Positions 25,675-32,396 of a DNA stretch of 64,000 nt are shown in pieces. The stretch's first letter is position 1, and each line of letters starts with the position of its first letter. The DNA comes from Bradyrhizobium sp. 195. GTDB taxonomy: Bacteria > Pseudomonadota > Alphaproteobacteria > Rhizobiales > Xanthobacteraceae. The notes under the pieces were generated by a model. It ran no database searches and was not told where the DNA came from. It saw only the letters and a list, made by a program, of their open reading frames with translations. Both the position numbers and the translations under genes were made by a program. The stretch covers positions 5,394,001-5,458,000 of the forward strand of contig NZ_CP082161.1 in assembly GCF_023101665.1 (NCBI RefSeq). Reading direction: 5' to 3'.

Positions 25675-25935
25675 CTACTTCTCCGGTGCCACGACCTTCT
25701 TGGACGAGCCCTCGGGCGCCGCCTGCATCCCGGGCGGACTCTGGCCTTGCGGGCTTTCGGCGGGCGCGCCACCCGAACCCGTATTGATTGGGCCCGTCCA
25801 ACCCTGTGGCTGCGGTTGGCCCTTCTGTTCGGGCTGGGTCTGTGTCGCAGGCGGCCCTGTCTGTCCGGACTGGGCGAGCGCACTGTCGAAGGCTGCGACC
25901 GCTGCCAGGCATAGGATGGATGTCAGTGCCTTCAC
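25675..25935 (-). CDS. Small secreted Pro/Gln/Gly-rich protein
   Basis: An 86-residue protein starting at GTG, which AAGGAGG precedes by 7 nt. A signal peptide, KALTSILCLAAVAAFDSALA, is followed by a low-complexity mature part rich in Pro, Gln and Gly (QTGPPATQTQPEQKGQPQPQ) that ends in KKVVAPEK. It lies 64 bp upstream of the WD40-cytochrome gene on the same strand and is likely co-transcribed. It is probably disordered in the periplasm. The function is unknown. Confidence 0.7.
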   Translation of the reverse strand: MKALTSILCLAAVAAFDSALAQSGQTGPPATQTQPEQKGQPQPQGWTGPINTGSGGAPAESPQGQSPPGMQAAPEGSSKKVVAPEK

Positions 25936-26104
25936 GGCGAATCCTCCTTTGGAGCTCGAGCTTCAACGAGCAAGGATCGATATCCGTTCCTCAGCGCGCG
26001 CTGCGTCAGTTCGCCCGTCGTCGGCATTCTTCCCTTGAATGGCTGCGGCGCGAGTCCTAGCTTTGGTTGGTCACGTCTTTGCTCGTCATGTCAAGGAAAA
26101 CGGC

Positions 26105-26341
26105 ATGCAGGAGCAGTCGAGGCCATTGCTGCGGGTGATCTCATGGCTACGCGCCGTGCGCGTGCACTTGATTGCCCCAGATCCAGCCGCACGGGAAGCC
26201 TCGCCTCTCCTCATCCTCACGGTCGTCGTGCTCGCGCTGCTCCTCGCCATATTGGAAGTGGAATTGCACAGCGCCGACCTTCAATCGTTGGGCTTGATCG
26301 GCGATGCATTTCCAATCGACCCGGTTTTCAAGAGCCCTTAG
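26105..26341 (+). CDS. Small single-pass membrane protein
   Basis: A 78-residue protein starting MQEQSRPLLRVISWLRAVRV, with AAGGA placed 7 nt before the ATG. One strong membrane helix (PLLILTVVVLALLLAILEVE) occupies residues ~37-56. The C-terminus (SADLQSLGLIGDAFPIDPVF) is probably periplasmic. An in-frame extension to 26039 lacks a ribosome-binding site. I do not recognise a family. Confidence 0.5.
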   Translation: MQEQSRPLLRVISWLRAVRVHLIAPDPAAREASPLLILTVVVLALLLAILEVELHSADLQSLGLIGDAFPIDPVFKSP

Positions 26342-26442
26342 AGTCGGCAGGAACGGCGGGCGAACTCTGCATCGTTAGTCACGATTGCCCGCAGGAAGCG
26401 GCATCGTAAGATGCGTGCGGATTGAAAGTGATGGAGTTTGGC

Positions 26443-26565
26443 ATGAAGGCTTTTCTGCTCGGCTGCGCTGCAGCCATTGTGATCGCAATTGCAGCGATGG
26501 CGGTCCTGGATCAGGTGCAGGAGCCCGTTGCCCAAGCGTTTGCTACAACCGGTGTGCGCTTGTAA
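26443..26565 (+). CDS. Tiny membrane peptide
   Basis: A 40-residue protein, MKAFLLGCAAAIVIAIAAMA, then VLDQVQEPVAQAFATTGVRL. GGAG lies 6 nt upstream of the ATG at 26443; an earlier in-frame ATG at 26431 lacks one. The hydrophobic N-terminal half is either an uncleaved anchor or a signal, and the tail is polar. I have seen closely similar tiny proteins widely in Bradyrhizobium genomes. It is too short for most gene finders. Confidence 0.6.
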   Translation: MKAFLLGCAAAIVIAIAAMAVLDQVQEPVAQAFATTGVRL

Positions 26566-26631
26566 GACCGCTCCCGAAAGAGACGGCGGCACGACAGAAG
26601 GAAGCACTTCCGGGCCGACTAAACGCAACTG

Positions 26632-26772
26632 ATGAAGAAGGGTCAGTGGTCCTCGACGGCCGCCATGGCGCACTATCTGCATGACGACGATGAAGCCAAG
26701 CAAGATGCACGAATGAAACGTATCAAGCGCGTGCAAGACAAGCGAGGGGAAAGTGAACGTTCGTCAATATGA
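26632..26772 (+). CDS. Tiny charged protein
   Basis: A 46-residue hydrophilic protein: MKKGQWSSTAAMAHYLHDDD, then a Lys/Arg-rich helical stretch (QDARMKRIKRVQDKRGE). No clear ribosome-binding site is seen before the ATG, which lowers confidence. The mix of acidic and strongly basic runs suggests nucleic-acid binding, but nothing more can be said. It follows the 40-residue membrane peptide by 66 bp on the same strand. Confidence 0.4.
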   Translation: MKKGQWSSTAAMAHYLHDDDEAKQDARMKRIKRVQDKRGESERSSI

Positions 26773-26828
26773 GAACGCGCCGCTTGTCAGAATGAAAAGA
26801 CTTTGACGTGCTAAGCCATTGAAAACGC

Positions 26829-26902
26829 TGGAGCGGGTGAAGGGAATCGAACCCTCGTATTCAGCTTGGAAGGCTGCTGCTCTACCATTGAGCTACACCC
26901 GC
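26829..26902 (-). tRNA. tRNA-Gly (UCC)
   Basis: On the minus strand the gene begins GCGGGTGTAGCTCAATGG, has anticodon UCC in the loop of CAGCCTTCCAAGCTG, a TTCGATTCC T-loop and a GCGGGTG/CACCCGC acceptor stem. The genome encodes the 3' CCA (26829-26831). It reads glycine codons GGA/GGG. Confidence 0.97.
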
Positions 26903-27015
26903 GTGATGGGCTCCCTAACACGGCCGGGCGGCGGTCTCAACTGCCCGGGAGGCAGCTTTGCGGCGTCTTCCCCGTCTTGCGCGCCGCCGTGGTTCCTTCC
27001 GGAACCCGGCGCCCC

Positions 27016-27044
27016 TTAACAGCGGCGGCAATGCCGCCTATATT
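27016..27044 (+). promoter_or_regulatory. Sigma70-type promoter with a palindromic spacer
   Basis: TTAACA (27016-27021) and TATATT (27039-27044) are separated by exactly 17 bp, each one mismatch from the sigma70 consensus. The spacer itself contains the perfect dyad GGCGGCA-A-TGCCGCC (27024-27038), which could be a repressor site. Initiation is expected near 27051, just ahead of the micro-transcription unit described next. Confidence 0.6.
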
Positions 27045-27079
27045 GAGATCTTCCGAAACCAACGAAAGGAGGTGATCCA

Positions 27080-27124
27080 GTGTCTTTTACCAAGCGCTGT
27101 CACCTCGCTGGGATCGCCCGCTGA
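27080..27124 (+). CDS. 14-codon frame with a maximal Shine-Dalgarno
   Basis: GTG at 27080 starts a 14-residue peptide (VSFTKRCHLAGIAR, initiated as Met) ending at TGA 27122-27124. AGGAGG (27068-27072 with its neighbours) lies 7 nt ahead, the optimal spacing, and the pairing with 16S extends through 17 nt. The anti-Shine-Dalgarno mimic TCACCTC is inside the frame, so a translating ribosome would break the hairpin that hides its own start. No long gene follows on this strand, so it is not an ordinary upstream leader. Confidence 0.45.
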   Translation: MSFTKRCHLAGIAR

Positions 27125-27185
27125 GCTCTGGATAAGGGCTTGGCATCGGGGCGCTCTCGGCCCTGGACCAGCGAGCAAGAAATCG

Positions 27186-27217
27186 GGCGCGACGGGGCCT
27201 CCCCGCCGCGCCTTTTT
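27186..27217 (+). terminator. Rho-independent terminator
   Basis: GGCGCG-A-CGGGG pairs with CCCCG-C-CGCGCC as an 11-bp stem with one mismatch and a CCT loop, followed directly by TTTTT (27213-27217). The T-run is only on the plus strand, so it ends the small unit at 27051, not the kinase gene. Confidence 0.8.
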
Positions 27218-27232
27218 CGTCGATCGCACGGC

Positions 27233-29638
27233 TCAGGCCGGCGGCTCGCCTGCAAGCACCTCGCGAATCTTCTGTGACAGCTCCGATTTCCGGTAGGGCT
27301 TGCCGAGCAGCGCCACGCCGGGGTCGAGATGCCCTTCGTGGACGATGGCGTCATCGGTGTAGCCCGAGGTGTAGAGCACTTTCACGCCCGGCCGGCGCAG
27401 CCGGACGGCGTCGGCCAATTCCCGCCCGTTCATGCCGCCGGGCATGATGATATCGGTGAACAAGAGATCGAATTTCGCGCCCTGGTCGACCAGCGCCAGC
27501 GCCGAAGCGCCGTCGCCGGCCACGAGCGTGCGATAGCCGAGGCTGCCGAGTTGGGCGATGACATAGCCCTGCACCAGCGGATCGTCCTCGACCACGAGGA
27601 TCGTCTCGTGTCCGCGTGTCTTGGCGAGCGGCTGGACCGGCGCCAGCCTGGCCGGCGCCTCGCCCTTCGACCGCGGCAGGAACAGCCGCACCGCCGTGCC
27701 GCGCCCCTCCTCGCTCTCGATGGCCACCATGCCGCCGGTCTGCTTGGCAAAGCCGTAGACCATACTGAGCCCCAGTCCTGTGCCACGACCGACGCCCTTG
27801 GTGGTGAAGAACGGCTCAAACACGCGCTCGCGGATGTCGGCCGGAATGCCGTGACCGGTATCGCTGACGGCGACCATCACGAAGGCGCCGCGCACGCCGT
27901 CGCCGTCGCCGCCCGTGCCTTCGAGTTCGCGGTTCGCAGTCTCCAGGGTGAGCCTGCCACCGCCCGGCATCGCGTCGCGCGCATTGACGGCGAGGTTGAC
28001 GATCGCGGAGGACAGCTGTGAGGGATCCGCCATCGCAGACCAGGCATCGTCGGCGAGGTGCGTCTCGATCTCGATGTGCTCGCCGAGGATCGGTTTGAGC
28101 AGTTTCGCGGTCTCGACCACCAGGGCGTTGACGTCGATCTCGCGCGGCTCCAGCGGCTGGCGGCGCGCGAAGGTCAGGAGCTGCGAGGTGATCTCCGCGC
28201 CGCGCGCGGCCGCATCGTCGATCAGCTGCGCGATCGCGGCGAGCTCGGGTTTGTCCGCAAGCCCCTCCCGGATGATCTCGATGGTGCCGGTGATGACCGT
28301 GAGCACGTTGTTGAAATCGTGCGCGACGCCGCCGGTGAGCTGGCCGATCGCGTCCATCTTCTGGGATTGGCGCAGCCGCTCCTCGGTCTCGTGCTGCGCG
28401 GTGAGGTCGGTCGCGGAGCCGCGATAGCCCATGAAGCGTCCGTCGGCGTCGAAGACCGGCTTGCCGTTGACGCTGAAATGATGCATCCGCCCGGTAATGT
28501 CGCGCCCGCGATATTCGAACTTGCGGAACGGCTCGTGACGGTCCAGCGTCGCCAGGTGCGCGCGCCATTTCTCGGGCTCGGCATCGCGGTCGAGCGCGCT
28601 ATCGGTGCGACGCGTGCCGATCCGCGCTTTCGGATCCATGCCAAAGGAAGTCAACCGGTCGGAGATGTAGGTGAACCGGTGGTCCGGCCCGGTCTCCCAG
28701 AACCAGTCGGATGCCGTCTCGGCATAGTCGCGGAAACGCTCTTCGCTCGCCCATGCGTCCGCTTCGGCGCGCCGACGGATGGCCAGGTCGCGCTCGAGGT
28801 TGGCATTGGCCTCGCGCAGCTCGCCATAGGCCCGCTGGAGGTTGGCGCACATCGCGTTGAAGGCCTCGATCACCTTGTCCAGCTCGTCGGCATCGTAGGG
28901 CCGCCGGCGGTCCAGGCGCAAAGGCGGCGGCGGCCGCGTCAGGCTGTACTTGCTGACGAACTCGGCGATGGCCACCAGATGCCGCGTCACCAGGAGATGG
29001 ACCATGTAGATGATGAACAGCGAGACGAGGAATGTCTTTGCCGCCTGGCTTGCCAGGATGACCAGAGCGCGGTTCAGCAGATTCCGATAGATATCGCTCA
29101 GCGTGGCCTCGACATGGAGCACGCCGATCTCGCGTGCGTTCCCTTGTATGGTGGTGTTCAAGGGAAAGTCGCGCGTCACGACCGAGCGGGTGCTCGGCTC
29201 GCCGACGGCAAGACGGATCGGATTGGGACGATCGGCAATCTCGCGCACCTCGGCGGCGCGGATGTCGGGCAGCCGTAGGATGCCGTCGAGCTGGAGCTTG
29301 AGCTGGTTCTGGTCGAGATTCCACAGGCTCTCGCCGAGACTGCCGGTCGTGCTGCGGCCGATCTCGTCGAGCCGCGTCTCGATGAGTCCAACCTCGCGAT
29401 CATAATCGAGATAGAGCTGCAGCGCGGTCAGCGTCAGCGTCACCACCGACGAGAACAACAGCACGGCGGCGAGGAGCCGCGGCCCGACACCGCTGCGCGA
29501 CCAGTTGAAGAGCCGCGACAGCAATGATGCGAATATCGTGGGCGCAACCGTAGCACCGATGCCGGTCAGATCGGGCTTCGCAGCAGCCGGCGCGATGGCG
29601 CAGCTGCGCTTGGGATCCTCGTCGCCTGCGTTGGCCAT
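27233..29638 (-). CDS. Hybrid sensor histidine kinase
   Basis: An 801-residue membrane kinase. Two membrane helices (LLAAVLLFSSVVTLTLTALQ near residue 60 and TFLVSLFIIYMVHLLV near 220) frame a ~140-residue periplasmic sensor. A HAMP-like linker, a coiled coil (LREANANLERDLAIRRRAEA), a PAS domain, HisKA with phospho-acceptor His in GGVAHDFNNVL, an HATPase (NLAVNARDAM, GTGLGLSMVYG) and a C-terminal receiver (VVEDDPLVQ, Asp in LLFTDIIMPG, Lys in LLGKPYRK) follow. The start at MANAGDEDPK is favoured over 29788. It is divergent from a periplasmic binding protein gene that may feed it a ligand. No separate response regulator is adjacent. Confidence 0.9.
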   Translation of the reverse strand: MANAGDEDPKRSCAIAPAAAKPDLTGIGATVAPTIFASLLSRLFNWSRSGVGPRLLAAVLLFSSVVTLTLTALQLYLDYDREVGLIETRLDEIGRSTTGSLGESLWNLDQNQLKLQLDGILRLPDIRAAEVREIADRPNPIRLAVGEPSTRSVVTRDFPLNTTIQGNAREIGVLHVEATLSDIYRNLLNRALVILASQAAKTFLVSLFIIYMVHLLVTRHLVAIAEFVSKYSLTRPPPPLRLDRRRPYDADELDKVIEAFNAMCANLQRAYGELREANANLERDLAIRRRAEADAWASEERFRDYAETASDWFWETGPDHRFTYISDRLTSFGMDPKARIGTRRTDSALDRDAEPEKWRAHLATLDRHEPFRKFEYRGRDITGRMHHFSVNGKPVFDADGRFMGYRGSATDLTAQHETEERLRQSQKMDAIGQLTGGVAHDFNNVLTVITGTIEIIREGLADKPELAAIAQLIDDAAARGAEITSQLLTFARRQPLEPREIDVNALVVETAKLLKPILGEHIEIETHLADDAWSAMADPSQLSSAIVNLAVNARDAMPGGGRLTLETANRELEGTGGDGDGVRGAFVMVAVSDTGHGIPADIRERVFEPFFTTKGVGRGTGLGLSMVYGFAKQTGGMVAIESEEGRGTAVRLFLPRSKGEAPARLAPVQPLAKTRGHETILVVEDDPLVQGYVIAQLGSLGYRTLVAGDGASALALVDQGAKFDLLFTDIIMPGGMNGRELADAVRLRRPGVKVLYTSGYTDDAIVHEGHLDPGVALLGKPYRKSELSQKIREVLAGEPPA

Positions 29639-29916
29639 GCACCACGCCCCCCGGAAATGGCGGCTCTCTGCACCGGCCACAGCTTGGAGTCTCGCGCTTT
29701 CCAACAGTCGAGACGCCTGCCTCGTCGCCCGATGCGCGCAATCACCCTGTCTTGCGCCCGGCAGCAGGATTCCCGCGCAAACTACCACTGCGCGTGATAG
29801 AATGACATCGGTGAGAGTCCGAAGTCGCTCGCATGGCGGGCGAGCGGTAATCGTTGCGGCCCGCGCAGGCGCCTACTCCCGGTAGATCGAGGCGGCGCCC
29901 GAATCCAGTGGTAGCA

Positions 29917-30654
29917 ATGCAAGGCCGAAGGAGACGCCTCGTGTGGCGGCTGATCGTCGCCTTCCTGTCCTTGCTCGCAGCCGGGCCCTCCCAGGCGCAG
30001 GACTTGATCCGGCTGGCGCGCATCGCCGACATCCCCGATCAATATGTCGGCGGCGAGATGCTGCGGGCTGTCTATGCCAAGCTCAACATCAGGCTGGAAT
30101 TCGAGGACGTCCCCGGCAAGCGTGCGCTCGCGCTGTCGAGCGACGGCGAGGTCGACGGCGAGATCCAGCGGATCGGAACACTCTCGCGCGACTATCCGAC
30201 GCTGGTCCAGGTCACACCGGCGATCAACTACATCGAGCCCGCGGTGTTCGCGACCAAACTCCGGTTTGCGATCGCCGGCTGGGATTCGATCAGGGACTAC
30301 AGCATCGGCATCGTCCGTGGTGTCGGCTCGTCGGAAGCGGGCACGCGCGGCATGGACCGCGTTACCGCGACCACCAGCCTCGACAACATGGTCAGGATGC
30401 TCGACGCCGACCGTTTCGACGTGATGGTCACCGACCTCTTCAGCGGGCTCGCTGCGGTGAGGAAACTCAATCTGCAGGCCAGGATTCACCCGCTCTCGCC
30501 GCCACTCGAGCGCATCCACATCTACCATTACCTGCACGAACGCCATCGCGATCTGGTGCCGAAGGTGGGCAAGGTGATCGCCCAGATGGAGGCGAGCGGC
30601 GAATTGGCGGCGCTGCGCGAAGCCCTGGTCAAGCAGGTCTTGAGCGCCCCGTAA
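29917..30654 (+). CDS. Periplasmic substrate-binding-like protein (type 2)
   Basis: A 245-residue exported protein of the bacterial extracellular solute-binding protein family 3 type. A basic N-terminus (MQGRRRRLVWRLIVAFLSLL) leads into a signal cleaved after SQAQ. DIPDQYVGGEMLRAVYAKLN and VPGKRALALSSDGEVDGEIQ form the first lobe, and IGIVRGVGSSEAGTRG starts the second. No transporter genes accompany it. With the hybrid kinase divergent 278 bp away, it may be a sensor's ligand-binding partner rather than a transporter part. Confidence 0.8.
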   Translation: MQGRRRRLVWRLIVAFLSLLAAGPSQAQDLIRLARIADIPDQYVGGEMLRAVYAKLNIRLEFEDVPGKRALALSSDGEVDGEIQRIGTLSRDYPTLVQVTPAINYIEPAVFATKLRFAIAGWDSIRDYSIGIVRGVGSSEAGTRGMDRVTATTSLDNMVRMLDADRFDVMVTDLFSGLAAVRKLNLQARIHPLSPPLERIHIYHYLHERHRDLVPKVGKVIAQMEASGELAALREALVKQVLSAP

Positions 30655-30664
30655 CGGCCGCCGG

Positions 30665-30868
30665 TCAGCCCGCGCGAAGCCGCTCGCGGAACGCCACGGC
30701 TGCAATCAGCATGCCGACGCACCAGGCCACGACCGCGCGGTGAGGCTCCGCGCCGAGCAGCACCGTGAAGAGGCTCGTCAGCAGACACGGCACAATGGCC
30801 TTCCCCGTCCGGCTCATCAGTGCGAGCAGGAACGGCATCGCCGCGATCGATATTTGCAGGAGATCCAT
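30665..30868 (-). CDS. Small membrane protein
   Basis: A 67-residue protein with two hydrophobic segments, SIAAMPFLLALM near the start and VVAWCVGMLIAAVAFRE near the end, with PCLLTSLFTVLL between. It may form a helical hairpin in the inner membrane. It ends 10 bp from the stop of the convergent binding-protein gene. No family is recognised. Confidence 0.55.
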   Translation of the reverse strand: MDLLQISIAAMPFLLALMSRTGKAIVPCLLTSLFTVLLGAEPHRAVVAWCVGMLIAAVAFRERLRAG

Positions 30869-30892
30869 ATTGGAAAACCGTCTCGTACGACT

Positions 30893-31090
30893 TCAGAAGC
30901 CGCAGATACCGAGCTTGCGCGGGCGCTTGCCGCGCCGGCTTTCCACGATGCGCTCGCCGCCATTCTCGGCCGAGCTGCCGTAATAGCGGTGATGGCCGCT
31001 TTGGTCGTGCAGATCGGCCAGCTCCGACTGTCCCGCCCGACGCGCGTCGCAGATGATCTTGCAAACGATCTTGGTGGTGTGACCCGACAT
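30893..31090 (-). CDS. Small basic hypothetical protein
   Basis: A 65-residue protein starting MSGHTTKIVCKIICDARRAG, with a good GGAGG 6 nt upstream of the ATG. Three Cys and four His (CKIIC, HHRYYG) could bind metal, but spacing fits no known finger. The C-terminus is very basic (ESRRGKRPRKLGICGF). It is on the same strand as the 67-residue membrane protein, 24 bp upstream of it. The function is unknown. Confidence 0.5.
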   Translation of the reverse strand: MSGHTTKIVCKIICDARRAGQSELADLHDQSGHHRYYGSSAENGGERIVESRRGKRPRKLGICGF

Positions 31091-31287
31091 TGCCGCCTCC
31101 AGCGAAAATCTTGTTGTTGTGGTCATCAGTCGCGACCGGTTCCGGCGGCGTTCACACGGCAGGGGCGCAATCGGGTTTCAGGACGGTTTCATCGCTTGCG
31201 GGCCACGCAATATTTTGCTTCGGGATTGTCGGCACCGCCTGCGGTGCTGCGTCCTTTGGATCTGTGCAGAAAAACAACGAGGTGACG

Positions 31288-31662
31288 ATGCTTTACGCCA
31301 TCCTGGCCTATCACGTGGAAGACGAGGTCATGTCCTGGACGCCCGAGCAGGACGCCGCGGTCGTGGCCAAAGTCATCGAGGTTCAGGCACCCTTGCGGGC
31401 CAGCGGCCAGTTTGGGCCGGCGGCCCGTCTGGATGGGACCCGAAAGGCCCGCACCTTGCGTGGCCCCGGCGCGGGCATGGTGCTGGACGGCCCGTTTGCC
31501 GAGACCAAGGAGCAGCTTCTGGGCTTTCACCTGATGGAATGCGCCACCGAGGAGGAGGCGATCGCGGCGGCGCGGAAGCTGCGTGCGGTCAATCCGACCG
31601 CGGTCTACGAAATCCGTCCGGTCAAGCTTTACGTGCCGGCCGACGGGTTCGGCGCGACATAG
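31288..31662 (+). CDS. YCII-related domain protein
   Basis: A 124-residue protein with the YCII/DGPF fold. MLYAILAYHVEDEVMSWTPE starts it, and MVLDGPFAETKEQLLGFHLM carries the DGPF-x-E-x-K-E signature typical of sigma-factor-associated YCII proteins. The ferredoxin-like fold often has a conserved His-Asp pair, but no activity is firmly established. The start at 31288 has GAGGTGAC upstream; the open frame before it is unrelated. No sigma factor gene is nearby. Confidence 0.85.
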   Translation: MLYAILAYHVEDEVMSWTPEQDAAVVAKVIEVQAPLRASGQFGPAARLDGTRKARTLRGPGAGMVLDGPFAETKEQLLGFHLMECATEEEAIAAARKLRAVNPTAVYEIRPVKLYVPADGFGAT

Positions 31663-31677
31663 GGGGTGAGATGGCGC

Positions 31678-32268
31678 TTACGCGTCCGGCTTGGGCCGCG
31701 CGATGGTGAAGCGCTGGATCACGAGCCCGCCGAAGGCGATGAACCACACGAAGGGCGCGATATGCGGCGCGAATGCCGCCACGATCGTGCCCGGAATGAA
31801 CACCAGGAGCGGAAACAGCGAGGCCATCATCTCCTGGCGCCAGCCGCCCAGAATGGTCCACCACAGCCAGGCATTGAGGCCGGCGATCGCGGTGAGGTGC
31901 AGGCCGTAGAGCACCGCGACCGCGCTGCTCATGCCGTAATTGGTGTAGAGGCCGTTGGTCACCGGCAGCAGTACGATCGAGAGCAGGAAGAACAGGTTGA
32001 GGATCACCGCGCCACGGCTGCCGACAGGCTGGCGCGCCAGCCGCCGGTGATGGCTGATCCAGAACACGCCGGCGATGATGAAGCTGAGCGCGAAGCCGGC
32101 GAGCTTGCCGGAATAGACATGGGCAAGGTCGCGCCAGCCGGGCGCGCCGGTGAACACCGCGGCCTTGGGCAAGTCATAGGCCAGCAGCGTCATGGCGACA
32201 CCGAAAATGGTGTTGCTGAGCGATTCCAGCCGCCGCATCTCGAACTGGTCGGGCTTGAGCTCGGTCAT
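31678..32268 (-). CDS. TMEM175/DUF1211 family membrane protein
   Basis: A 196-residue protein with six membrane segments. Helix 1 reads RRLESLSNTIFGVAMTLLAY. In the TMEM175 potassium-channel family the same position carries FSD, which lines the pore, so the LSN here is a deviation and channel selectivity may differ. FWISHHRRL and VTNGLYTNYG are further family-like stretches. It is divergent from the helicase gene, with 128 bp between starts. Potassium transport is inferred from family only. Confidence 0.75.
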   Translation of the reverse strand: MTELKPDQFEMRRLESLSNTIFGVAMTLLAYDLPKAAVFTGAPGWRDLAHVYSGKLAGFALSFIIAGVFWISHHRRLARQPVGSRGAVILNLFFLLSIVLLPVTNGLYTNYGMSSAVAVLYGLHLTAIAGLNAWLWWTILGGWRQEMMASLFPLLVFIPGTIVAAFAPHIAPFVWFIAFGGLVIQRFTIARPKPDA

Positions 32269-32396
32269 GCCGGGTGCGCTTTTCGAAACTGGAACCTTGG
32301 GCTTTCTTTCCCCCTAAATCCTAAAGCCGGTTTCGTCCAGCCGCATTGCGATTCGCAGCGGGATCGCCGACTCTCACCCTTTCACCGGGGCGATTC

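Larger units (their letters stand above)
27051..27217 (+). ncRNA. Putative small RNA/leader with a 17-nt complement to the 16S 3' end
   Basis: A self-contained unit of about 167 nt: promoter at 27016-27044, terminator at 27186-27217, in a gap between tRNA-Gly and a kinase gene that are both on the other strand. GAAAGGAGGTGATCCAG (27064-27080) is complementary over 17 nt to the canonical 16S rRNA 3' end. The RNA also contains TCACCTC (27100-27106), which can pair perfectly with GAGGTGA (27069-27075) of that site, and CCAAGC/GCTTGG and ATCCAG/CTGGAT can pair further. It therefore looks built to switch between a ribosome-bound and a self-folded state. RNA, leader peptide or both are possible. 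Confidence 0.55.

Noticed and set aside
27064..27080. The 16S-like sequence as a remnant of an rRNA gene on the minus strand
   Set aside because: Sequence upstream on the minus strand does not resemble the 16S 3' region (no AACAAGGTAGCCGTA or similar), so only the 17-nt complement is shared. A functional ribosome-binding site explains it better.
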